Shown here one piece after another: positions 10,132-16,341 of a stretch of 38,740 bases of DNA; the first letter of the stretch is position 1, and each line of letters starts with the position of its first letter. The stretch covers positions 1-38,740 of the forward strand of contig JAFTRA010000033.1 in assembly GCA_017462485.1 (NCBI GenBank). Reading direction: 5' to 3'. Under the pieces are notes generated by a model that did not search any database, was not told the origin of the DNA, and was given only the letters and a program-made list of their open reading frames with translations. The stretch is from Clostridia bacterium. GTDB lineage: Bacteria; Bacillota; Clostridia; Oscillospirales; CAG-272. The position numbers and the translations under genes were made by a program.

Positions 10132-11010
10132 CTACTCCATTCCCTTATCGAACACCTTAACGAATTCGATAAGACTTTCCTCCGAGGTCAAGCTACCCAT
10201 AGGACGCATTTCAAAGGATATAGTATTATTTTCCTTTTCGGTATATCCGATTTTCTTTAGCATTTTTATGAATCTCACACCGTCCTCGGAGGAATACTCG
10301 CTGCCAGGATAATTCCAAGCGGGGTGCTTATCTCCGTAAAGAGCAGATGATTTATCCTTTATCACGCAGTTGCCAAGGTGTATATGCTCAAGCACATCGC
10401 GTGATTTTTCCACTGCGCTCTCAAGCGTTTCGTGCATAAGAGGAACGTGACACATATCCAAAAGTAAACCAAAGTTAGCAAATCCTGCTTTTCTTACGGA
10501 TTTAACAAACTCAACCGTTTCGCAAAGAGGTCCGAAAAGAAAATATTTATCAATATCTCTATCGGTCGGCTCAAGGGTAAGCATAACGTCACGGGGAATC
10601 CTCTCGCCAAGCTTCATTATGAATTCAAAGAAGCGTTCCTTTGCGGCATCTCTGTCAGACGGAAAATCTCTTCCGCTGCCGATAACTATCTTTTTCGAAT
10701 CAAGAGAAAGCGCATACTCTATTTCTCTCATAATCGTAGAATACGCATACTCACGCTCCGCTTTGTCCGGTGATGCGGGATTTGACGGAGCTTCACCGAA
10801 TCTGTCACCTACGTTATAGTTGATTATTTTGCCGGAAGACTTAAGGATATCCCTCTCGGCAGCCGCTCTCTCGCCTCGCCAAAGCCAGCAATCAAGTGCC
10901 GAGACGTGTTCGTTTTCAGATAATTTTGCCAACGTTTCAGTATGCGCCTCGGCACAGGTTATCGAATCGGGATAAAGAAACATATGATTTGAGCCTAAAA
11001 TTGTTTTCAT
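10132..11010 (-). CDS. Sugar phosphate isomerase/epimerase-like TIM barrel
   Basis: It resembles the xylose-isomerase-like/AP endonuclease 2 TIM-barrel family, whose members isomerise or epimerise sugars or inositol derivatives with a divalent metal. Supporting features are the length (292 aa), strand-end acidic and His residues in VMLTLEPTDRD (Glu), FGLLLDMCHVPLM (Asp, His), HIHLGNC and ISFEMRP (Glu), which fit the Glu/Asp/His/Glu metal site of the fold. The ATG overlaps the upstream M55 gene stop (ATGA at 11007-11010), so the two are translationally coupled. No signal peptide. The substrate is unknown. Confidence 0.8.
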   Translation of the reverse strand: MKTILGSNHMFLYPDSITCAEAHTETLAKLSENEHVSALDCWLWRGERAAAERDILKSSGKIINYNVGDRFGEAPSNPASPDKAEREYAYSTIMREIEYALSLDSKKIVIGSGRDFPSDRDAAKERFFEFIMKLGERIPRDVMLTLEPTDRDIDKYFLFGPLCETVEFVKSVRKAGFANFGLLLDMCHVPLMHETLESAVEKSRDVLEHIHLGNCVIKDKSSALYGDKHPAWNYPGSEYSSEDGVRFIKMLKKIGYTEKENNTISFEMRPMGSLTSEESLIEFVKVFDKGME

Positions 11011-11804
11011 TCTCTCGTCATCTCCTTTTCGTACTTAAGATACTCGCTCCAGGTAGCGAGCAAATTATCACCGCGCATAATTACGGTATCATCCGTGTCA
11101 AATATTTCGGGGTGTATATTCTTCATTTTGGTTAAGTAGAAGCAGTCGGAAAATTTAATTTTTATCTCGTACGGCGAGCTTAATTTATAAGGCTCAACGT
11201 TTGCCTTTGCCGCCTTTAAGGCTGCCTCGTAGAGCATCTCTGCAGTTTTTTCTGCCGGCAGACATATTGCGCTATCCTCCGTAAGAGATTTTTTTACAGC
11301 GCAGGTAATAACACCGGGTATAAGCTCCTCTGCCTCACGGCATCCAAGGTCGTCACCAGACACAAAGAGAAGAGGTATCCCTCTCTCGCCCGCAAGAGCC
11401 GCTTCGACTCCTATTTCGCCAAGCAGCTTACCGTTAATATGTATGCTGTCATACTCTCTTAAGTAGCTATGCGCAAGGCAAGCTCCCTTTACGTGCTGCA
11501 TCGTGTGAAGCCCCAGCATAAAAAGACCGTCAAAGTCATCACCCACACCACGCCACAAATCAGGCAAGATAGGCTTTCCAAGCACCGCAGGAACGCTTAT
11601 CCTTGATACGTCAACGTTCCTTCCATCTGTATGCATATCGTAAACCACGGCATCACACCCGGCATCCTCTATTCCTCGAAGCACGGCAAGCAGGTCATGC
11701 ATAAGCATTTCCTTACCGAACTCGCTTACTTCAGCCTGTGGGAAGGACGTAACTCCGCTGACGCCCTCTATATCTGTCATAACCAAAAATCTTTTTTTCT
11801 TCAT
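11007..11804 (-). CDS. M55 family D-aminopeptidase (DppA-like)
   Basis: M55 peptidases are zinc enzymes that cut D-amino-acid-containing dipeptides such as D-Ala-D-Ala. The B. subtilis DppA zinc ligands Asp8, Glu10, His60, His104, Glu133 map to D11 and E13 (DIEGVSG), H58 (DMHTDGRN), H100 (LGLHTMQHVKG) and E130 (LLGEIGVEAA); the catalytic His corresponds to H112 in LAHSY. I chose ATG at 11804 (265 aa, AAGGGGGC nine bases upstream); the longer frame to 11849 would begin inside the promoter. First gene of the AraC-associated operon. In context it may release D-amino acids from peptidoglycan or D-peptide conjugates. Confidence 0.9.
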   Translation of the reverse strand: MKKKRFLVMTDIEGVSGVTSFPQAEVSEFGKEMLMHDLLAVLRGIEDAGCDAVVYDMHTDGRNVDVSRISVPAVLGKPILPDLWRGVGDDFDGLFMLGLHTMQHVKGACLAHSYLREYDSIHINGKLLGEIGVEAALAGERGIPLLFVSGDDLGCREAEELIPGVITCAVKKSLTEDSAICLPAEKTAEMLYEAALKAAKANVEPYKLSSPYEIKIKFSDCFYLTKMKNIHPEIFDTDDTVIMRGDNLLATWSEYLKYEKEMTRE

Positions 11805-11840
11805 AAAGAAAAGCCCCCTTTTAGCGTTTGTTGTAACACC

Positions 11841-11869
11841 ATTGTACACAAACGAAGGGAGCTATTCAA
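11841..11869 (-). promoter_or_regulatory. Promoter of the M55-FAD catabolic operon
   Basis: Minus strand: TTGAAT (11864-11869), 17 bases, TACAAT (11841-11846), about 37 bases before the M55 start. Its -35 directly abuts the direct repeats at 11870-11908. Confidence 0.85.
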
Positions 11870-11908
11870 TAAAATGTCCAAAAATTTATATAAAATGTCC
11901 GAAATTTA
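11870..11908 (-). promoter_or_regulatory. Two direct repeats, likely AraC-type activator site
   Basis: TAAAATGTCC occurs at 11870-11879 and again at 11891-11900, each followed by A-rich ATTTA (to 11888 and 11908). The spacing is exactly 21 bp, two helical turns, and the proximal copy touches the -35 hexamer. This is the class II geometry of AraC-family activators, and the AraC-like gene ends inside the distal repeat. Binding by that regulator is inferred. Confidence 0.7.
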
Positions 11909-12760
11909 CAATTTTGACACCGACTGCTTCCTGAATTCCCCGGGGGTAAAGCCCGTGTGCTTAAAGAAAAATTTGTTAAAATACTGCACATTTGAAAATC
12001 CGAGAGACTCGCTTATCATATCGAGCGACAACTCCCCGACAAGCATCATTCTTTTTGCACAGTCTATCTTATGGCGGTGAATATACTGCAAGAGGGATAC
12101 GTCCTCGTATTTTTTAAAGAGTCTTCCAAGCTGCTTTACGCTTACTCTGCAAAAAAGACTCACCTCTTCGCAGCTGAAAAATATCTGGGGATTGTCGTCA
12201 ATGTATTTTTTAGCTCTGTAAACCCTCGGGTCAAAGCGCTTCACGGGCGTATTTTTTTCGGAGAAAGCGCTCATTGCTCCGGCCGCAAAATATACCGTTT
12301 CGGTAAGGCGCGACCTGATGATATCCTTTGCATACTCTCCCTTTTCCTCGCCGCTCGCAGCTATAAATTCTATATTATTTCTTATGCTTTCATTCATTTT
12401 AAATATGGTATCTGCGCATTTGGAAAGCCTTTTGCAAAGCTCACTGCTCTCGGAAATCTCAAAGGCGATAGTTATTTTTGTAAAATCTCCCTCGCACGAG
12501 ATAACCTTATGCATTTTTTTAGGCGATATAAGAAAAAACTCCCCCTCGCAAACTCTTTGCTCCCCATCCCGAAGTCCGTAGGTTACACTTCCCCGAAGAA
12601 CCAGGTGCAGCTCGAAAAAAGTATGAGAATGGTCGCGGAAGGTCAAGCTATCTCTGTTTTCTGCGCACGCAGCCATTATCCAAAGAACCGAAGGTCCGTC
12701 GTCGGTCTCTTTTATCGGCAGGTTTATTTTATTTAACACACTTACAAAAGAATTGTTCAT
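11906..12760 (-). CDS. AraC family transcriptional regulator
   Basis: A 284-residue regulator. The N-terminal half is a cupin-like sensing domain (HSHTFFELHLVLRGSVTYGLRDGEQRVCEGEFFLISPKKMH, with the typical His and FFLI pattern). The C-terminal 100 residues are the two helix-turn-helix AraC domain (FFSCEEVSLFCRVSVKQLGRLFKKYEDVSLLQYI and MISESLGFSNVQYFNKFFFKHTGFTPGEFRK). I chose ATG at 12760, six bases after GGAGG. It lies upstream of, and on the same strand as, the M55/isomerase/glycosidase-like/FAD operon, which it probably activates in response to a sugar-like ligand. Confidence 0.92.
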   Translation of the reverse strand: MNNSFVSVLNKINLPIKETDDGPSVLWIMAACAENRDSLTFRDHSHTFFELHLVLRGSVTYGLRDGEQRVCEGEFFLISPKKMHKVISCEGDFTKITIAFEISESSELCKRLSKCADTIFKMNESIRNNIEFIAASGEEKGEYAKDIIRSRLTETVYFAAGAMSAFSEKNTPVKRFDPRVYRAKKYIDDNPQIFFSCEEVSLFCRVSVKQLGRLFKKYEDVSLLQYIHRHKIDCAKRMMLVGELSLDMISESLGFSNVQYFNKFFFKHTGFTPGEFRKQSVSKL

Positions 12761-12789
12761 AGCGTCCTCCGCATACTTTCCTTGTAAAT

Positions 12790-12818
12790 ATGCTATCACG
12801 AATCAAAACTTTTGTCAA
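12790..12818 (-). promoter_or_regulatory. Promoter of the AraC-like gene
   Basis: Minus strand: TTGACA (12813-12818), 17 bases, TAGCAT (12790-12795). A CGGACA sequence just upstream resembles half of the TGGACATTTTA repeat core before the operon, which could mean autoregulation; that is weak. Confidence 0.75.
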
Positions 12819-12849
12819 CGGTTTGTCCGTTTTTTACAACCACACTAAA

Positions 12850-12882
12850 AGCGGTCAGCGAGCATAACACCCGCTGACCGCT
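12850..12882 (-). terminator. Terminator of perR-rbr
   Basis: An 11-bp perfect stem (AGCGGTCAGCG at 12850-12860, CGCTGACCGCT at 12872-12882) with an 11-base loop, followed on the minus strand by TTTTAG. It lies 31 bases after the rubrerythrin stop. Confidence 0.8.
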
Positions 12883-12913
12883 GAATTTTATAGTACCGTT
12901 ATTTTTTAACGAA

Positions 12914-13447
12914 TCAGTAATTCTCTTTTCTTACCTCGAAGAAGCTCTGGGGATGAGCGCATACAGGGCAAGCGAGAGGAGCCTTAAGACCCATTACAAG
13001 ATGTCCGCAGTTGCGGCACTCCCACATGGTCATTTCGCCCTTTGCGAATACTTCCTGCATCTCAACGTTAGAAAGAAGCTTACGATATCTCTCCTCGTGA
13101 GCCTTTTCAATAGCGGCTACCATTCTGAACTGAGCAGCGAGAGCCTTGAAGCCCTCCTCTTCAGCCTCTTTAGCGAAGGTATCGTACATATCGGTCCACT
13201 CATAGTTCTCACCCTCTGCTGCTGCGAGAAGGTTAGCTGCGGTGGTGCCAAGTCCGCCAAGAGCCTTGAACCAAAGCTTTGCGTGCTCCTTTTCGTTATT
13301 TGCAGTCTCCTCGAATATAGCGGCAATCTGCTCGTAGCCCTCCTTCTTTGCAACAGATGCAAAGTAGGTGTACTTGTTTCTTGCCTGCGATTCGCCTGCA
13401 AAAGCAGTCATAAGATTCTGTTCTGTTTTAGTTCCCTTGAGTTCCAT
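12914..13447 (-). CDS. rbr: Rubrerythrin
   Basis: A non-haem di-iron peroxidase that reduces hydrogen peroxide in anaerobes, using electrons from rubredoxin-type partners. The N-terminal ferritin-like four-helix domain has the paired Glu ligands ([38 protein letters not shown]). The C-terminal rubredoxin-like domain has two Cys pairs (CRNCGH and CPVCAH) for one Fe. 177 aa, family-typical. It is 53 bases downstream of the PerR-like gene with AAAGGAG at the start and no separate promoter, so it should be induced with it by peroxide. Confidence 0.97.
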   Translation of the reverse strand: MELKGTKTEQNLMTAFAGESQARNKYTYFASVAKKEGYEQIAAIFEETANNEKEHAKLWFKALGGLGTTAANLLAAAEGENYEWTDMYDTFAKEAEEEGFKALAAQFRMVAAIEKAHEERYRKLLSNVEMQEVFAKGEMTMWECRNCGHLVMGLKAPLACPVCAHPQSFFEVRKENY

Positions 13448-13500
13448 TTTAAATTCTCCTTTAATATGGTTTTATTTTTATTTAATTTATTTTGTCTGAT

Positions 13501-13875
13501 TTAAACCGTTTTTCTGCAATTCTCGCAAACGTACCGCAGTTTAAGCTCGTACGAATCAACGTCCGCTCCCGCAATTCTTTTCATATCCTCAAGAAGCGTC
13601 GGAACCGAAATATCCTTGATAGCGTGGCAAGACGTGCATATAAGATGCCCGTGCAGCTCGAATGACGAGTCATACACGTCAGCGCCGCCGTCAGCGGTTA
13701 TTTTCCTTATAAGTCCCTCTTCTTCCATAGACCGAAGATTATTATATACAGTCGCTCTCGAAATCCCCGGCATTTTCTCCCTGGCTAAAAGAAGCAGCTC
13801 GTCAGCGGTTCTATGCTGTCCTTTGCATAATTCCGAACGGAAAATCGAAAGCAATAAAGCTTTTTGCTTTGTCAT
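13501..13875 (-). CDS. perR: Fur family regulator, PerR-like
   Basis: A cytoplasmic metal-dependent repressor of peroxide defence. The winged helix includes GISRATVYNNLRSMEEEGLI. The dimerisation domain has the structural zinc pairs CTSC and CENC, and the D...HGH pattern (VYDSSFELHGHLIC) fits the regulatory metal site of PerR. At 124 aa it is slightly shorter than B. subtilis PerR. Assignment to PerR rather than Fur rests on its operon with rubrerythrin and on the PerR-like box over its own promoter. Confidence 0.88.
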   Translation of the reverse strand: MTKQKALLLSIFRSELCKGQHRTADELLLLAREKMPGISRATVYNNLRSMEEEGLIRKITADGGADVYDSSFELHGHLICTSCHAIKDISVPTLLEDMKRIAGADVDSYELKLRYVCENCRKTV

Positions 13876-13889
13876 ATCGTTCTCCCAAT

Positions 13890-13924
13890 TTAGACGAAGT
13901 ATTGATTTTTTAGATTTCGTCTAA
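13890..13924 (-). promoter_or_regulatory. Inverted repeat in the perR leader
   Basis: TTAGACGAA (13890-13898) and TTCGTCTAA (13916-13924) are perfect inverted repeats separated by 17 bases, between the promoter and the perR start. It may be a second operator or an mRNA hairpin. Confidence 0.5.
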
Positions 13925-13957
13925 AATTATTATAACAAAACAAAATCACATTGTCAA
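13921..13957 (-). promoter_or_regulatory. perR-rbr promoter with PerR-like box
   Basis: Minus strand: TTGACA (13952-13957), 17 bases, TATAAT (13929-13934), a full consensus. TTATAATAATTTTAG at 13921-13935 matches 13 of 15 positions of the B. subtilis PerR box TTATAATNATTATAA and covers the -10, as expected for autorepression. Confidence 0.88.
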
Positions 13958-14039
13958 TAGCTTTATTCGAATTTTTTCAAAAAATATTTTACCGTTGTAA
14001 GCTTACGAATTATACCCGCTTTTTAAAACCGCTCTTTTA

Positions 14040-14423
14040 TTTTTGGTTTATTTTTTCTCTTAACTCTATCTGATACGGGATAAGAGGTAAACTTTATTTT
14101 CTCCCGTCTTACGAGATGTAGTTACCCATACGTATTACTACGTACGCAGAGAAGCCTTTACACAGTCTTCATGCGTCTTAAGAAAATCGGGCACAAGCAA
14201 CCCACTCGTCAGATACATAATTATTATTGACAAAATTATAAAAACGACTCATCAAAACGTAACGCATCTGACGTTTAAATGCTTAACATAGAAGCGCCGT
14301 TGCACGATTATATTTCGGTAAGTCGCAAACGGTCTTAGGTAAAACCTTATCAAGAAAGGTGACGTTCTTTACATGCATTTTAGCCATAACGTCTCCGCAA
14401 AACAATTCCTTACAAAAGGATTT
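14040..14423 (-). ncRNA. Candidate structured transcript of unknown class
   Basis: Starting from a consensus promoter at 14430-14458, the minus strand holds no long ORF but many potential helices. CGTCAGAT pairs with ATCTGACG around a 43-44-base insert that itself contains ATAATT/AATTAT. Further on, TCTCGT-AAG-ACGGGA makes a 6-bp hairpin, GTAGT pairs with ACTAC across AATACGTATGGGTA, and CTCTTA pairs with TAAGAG. I could not match it to tmRNA, RNase P RNA or SRP RNA. 6S and raiA-type RNAs are possible but untested. The 3' end is uncertain. The first part may instead be translated (14283-14387). Confidence 0.4.
14283..14387 (-). CDS. Possible 34-residue peptide
   Basis: ATG at 14385-14387 follows GCGGAGACGTT (GGAG five bases upstream) and opens a frame of 34 codons, MAKMHVKNVTFLDKVLPKTV and on to a C-terminal Cys, ending in TAA. 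It lies about 36 bases after the predicted transcription start. I do not recognise it. It could be a real small protein, a leader peptide for the structured RNA downstream, or chance. Confidence 0.35.
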   Translation of the reverse strand: MAKMHVKNVTFLDKVLPKTVCDLPKYNRATALLC

Positions 14424-14429
14424 TATTAA

Positions 14430-14458
14430 ATTATAGCATAATAAAGCTTATTTTTCAA
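14430..14458 (-). promoter_or_regulatory. Promoter of the structured transcript
   Basis: Minus strand: TTGAAA (14453-14458), 17 bases, TATAAT (14430-14435). It points away from guaA into a region without a conventional gene. Confidence 0.8.
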
Positions 14459-14574
14459 TCATTATTTTCAATCCGAAAAGAAAAGTTTTCTTCCGTATGT
14501 CATTTTGACTAAAACAATTGCCTAAAGTGAATAATTTTTTTGCAATTTAGTTTTTGAATTATGATAAAAAACTG

Positions 14575-14603
14575 TTGATTTATCAAAAAAAATGTAGTAA
14601 AAT
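14575..14603 (+). promoter_or_regulatory. guaA promoter
   Basis: TTGATT (14575-14580), 17 bases, TAAAAT (14598-14603), 68 bases before the guaA start. The leader shows no purine riboswitch that I can see. Confidence 0.65.
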
Positions 14604-14671
14604 ATATTTGTTGAAGTATTTCAGTTTATAATCTTAATATTCCATAATCATAAATTATTAAAGGAGACATT

Positions 14672-15673
14672 ATGCAAACTATCGTACGTCCCGAAAGTTT
14701 TTGCCGTATTACCACGGAAGCGCTCGCTAAAAGCTTTATCGACGAGCAGGTAAAAATTATCAGAGAGCAGGTTGGTAACAAAAAGGTTCTTCTCGCCCTT
14801 TCAGGCGGAGTTGACTCCTCGGTAGTTGCCGCTCTTCTTGTCAAAGCAATCGGAAAGCAGCTCGTATGCGTTCACGTTAACCACGGTCTTATGAGAAAGG
14901 ACGAATCTGAAAACGTTGTTGAAATTTTCAGAAATCAGATGGACGCAAACCTCATTTACGTTGATGCAACCGACCGTTTCTTGAATCTTCTCAAAGACGT
15001 ATCCGACCCCGAAACAAAGAGAAAAATCATAGGCAAGGAATTTATAAACGTTTTTGCCGACGAAGCAAGAAAGCTTGAGGGAGTTTCTTATCTCGCCCAG
15101 GGAACAATATATCCCGACATTCTTGAGAGCCAGAAGCAAGCCGAAGGCAAAAAGGCTGTTAAATCGCACCACAACGTAGGCGGTCTTCCCGAGGACCTCC
15201 AATTTGAGCTTGTTGAGCCCCTTGCTCTCCTCTTCAAAGACGAGGTAAGAGTTGTCGGCGAAGCGCTCGGACTTCCTCACGCTATGGTTTACCGTCAGCC
15301 CTTCCCCGGCCCAGGTCTTGGCGTGCGCTGCCTTGGCGCTATCACGAAGGATAGACTTGAAGCTCTCCGCGAGGCTGACGCAATTCTCCGTGATGAGTTT
15401 GATAAAAACGGTCTTGCCGAAAAGGTATGGCAGTTCTTCGTAATTGTTCCCGACGTCAAGAGTGTTGGCGTTAAGGACGAGAGCCGCTATGAAGGCTGGC
15501 CCGCTATTATCCGCGCCGTTAACACCACCGACGCTATGAGCGCAACTATCGAAGAAATCCCCTACGCTGTTCTTCATAAGATAACCGCACGTATCACAAG
15601 CGAAGTCGTAGGCATCAATAGAGTTCTTTATGACCTCACACCGAAGCCTACGGGAACGATTGAATGGGAATAA
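14672..15673 (+). CDS. guaA: GMP synthase, ATP pyrophosphatase subunit without glutaminase domain
   Basis: It converts XMP to GMP by adenylation and amination. The P-loop of the ATP-pyrophosphatase domain, LALSGGVDSSV, is near residue 44, followed by VHVNHGLMRKDE, the YLAQGTIYPDILES segment and the C-terminal dimerisation domain ending TPKPTGTIEWE. At 333 aa it lacks the roughly 190-residue class I glutamine amidotransferase domain that most bacterial GuaA proteins carry at the N-terminus. A few ordinary residues replace it, and the AGGAG site confirms the start. This is the two-subunit arrangement known from archaea. No glutaminase subunit is present in the window. The stop codon lies inside a 19-bp inverted repeat. 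Confidence 0.95.
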   Translation: MQTIVRPESFCRITTEALAKSFIDEQVKIIREQVGNKKVLLALSGGVDSSVVAALLVKAIGKQLVCVHVNHGLMRKDESENVVEIFRNQMDANLIYVDATDRFLNLLKDVSDPETKRKIIGKEFINVFADEARKLEGVSYLAQGTIYPDILESQKQAEGKKAVKSHHNVGGLPEDLQFELVEPLALLFKDEVRVVGEALGLPHAMVYRQPFPGPGLGVRCLGAITKDRLEALREADAILRDEFDKNGLAEKVWQFFVIVPDVKSVGVKDESRYEGWPAIIRAVNTTDAMSATIEEIPYAVLHKITARITSEVVGINRVLYDLTPKPTGTIEWE

Positions 15674-15698
15674 GCCTGTGGCTTATTCCCATTCAATC
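15658..15698 (+). terminator. Perfect 19-bp inverted repeat at the guaA end
   Basis: GATTGAATGGGAATAAGCC (15658-15676) pairs perfectly with its complement at 15680-15698 over a 3-base loop. The left arm contains the last codons and stop of guaA. There is no T tract after it, so termination is plausible but not standard. The hairpin repeat begins at the next base. Confidence 0.6.
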
Positions 15699-15864
15699 AA
15701 CTATGATTGCCTAACAGCAAGTTATGATACGCTCTGCGTAGTTATAGTTAGCTTCGCCAAGTTATGAGCGACTTCGTCGCGTTGAAGTTAGATAAGCAAT
15801 CATATCATAACGAGTACATAGTACTCCCATAACGTTTGGCAACGCCAAACTCATAACTCTAAAC
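15699..15864. repeat. Hairpin-module repeat element, copy A
   Basis: A 166-base element starting AACTATGATTGCC and ending CTCATAACTCTAAAC, also present at 38584-38740. It is a chain of short hairpins joined by GTTATGA linkers in the left part and TCATAAC linkers in the right part: TACGC-TCT-GCGTA, TTAGC-TTC-GCCAA, GCGAC-TTC-GTCGC, GAGTAC-ATA-GTACTC, GTTTGGC-AAC-GCCAAAC. An enclosing stem pairs TATGATTGC with GCAATCATA (to 15804). Another module, GTTATGA-TTGGC-TTT-GCCAA, lies at 15901-15920 just before the four-helix-bundle gene. The stem sequences differ from copy B while base pairing is kept. Confidence 0.85.
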
Positions 15865-15943
15865 TCATAACTTTTTCTCTTATCTGCAAAACAAGTATCA
15901 GTTATGATTGGCTTTGCCAAATTTGAAGTTACAGGAGCTTATT

Positions 15944-16297
15944 ATGCCAGACAGCATATTAAGAAACAAATCCAAGGAATTTGCCAAAAGTATTGTGTTT
16001 CTTTGCCGAGGATTAAAACAAAACGGGGTTGAAAGTGCTTTAATCAACCAACTTCTGCGTTGCGGAACTTCTGTCGGTGCAAACGTTCACGAAGCACAAT
16101 ATGCACAAGGAACAAAGGATTTTATTTCTAAGTTTGAAATAGCACTCAAGGAGTGCAATGAAAGCGAGTATTGGCTTGAACTATTGCATGAAACAGATAG
16201 TAGTATAAGTGAAATGGAGTTCAAAAAATTTCAAAAAGAATGTATAGAACTACGCCGAATGCTCGTTTCGTCGGTTACCACATTAAAGAACAAATAA
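15944..16297 (+). CDS. Four-helix-bundle protein (S23/intervening-sequence family)
   Basis: It resembles the small four-helix-bundle family first found in 23S rRNA intervening sequences and related in fold to the Avd accessory protein of diversity-generating retroelements. The family pattern is visible: SKEFAKSIVFLCRGLK, LINQLLRCGTSVGANVHEAQYAQ, DFISKFEIALKECNESEYWLELL and a final helix with LRRMLVSSV. 117 aa, family-typical, starting at ATG 15944 with AGGAG six bases upstream. These proteins are basic and thought to bind nucleic acid; the molecular role of free-standing copies is unknown. It lies 79 bases downstream of the hairpin repeat with no reverse transcriptase in the window. Confidence 0.88.
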   Translation: MPDSILRNKSKEFAKSIVFLCRGLKQNGVESALINQLLRCGTSVGANVHEAQYAQGTKDFISKFEIALKECNESEYWLELLHETDSSISEMEFKKFQKECIELRRMLVSSVTTLKNK

Positions 16298-16326
16298 GGC
16301 TTACAAGTGGATTGGAAGCCTTATTT
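16292..16326 (+). terminator. Terminator of the four-helix-bundle gene
   Basis: An 11-bp stem (AAATAAGGCTT at 16292-16302, AAGCCTTATTT at 16316-16326) that includes the stop codon. An overlapping alternative pairs AAGTGG (16305-16310) with CCACTT and is followed by a T tract near 16337. Confidence 0.7.
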
Positions 16327-16341
16327 CAAGCCACTTTTTGC

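Noticed and set aside
14030-14423. Reading the structured transcript as tmRNA or RNase P RNA.
   Set aside because: No tRNA-like CCA end or tag ORF, and no conserved GAGGAAAGTC- or ACAGAAA-type segments.
14604-14671. Purine riboswitch in the guaA leader.
   Set aside because: The leader is only about 60 AT-rich bases without the two-loop aptamer sequence.
15699-15864. Reading the hairpin repeat as a CRISPR array.
   Set aside because: The repeated parts are 6-7-base linkers, the intervening segments are themselves hairpins, orientation flips midway, and no cas genes are present.
15944-16297. Diversity-generating retroelement accessory gene (avd).
   Set aside because: Only the general four-helix fold fits; there is no reverse transcriptase, template repeat or variable target gene in the window.
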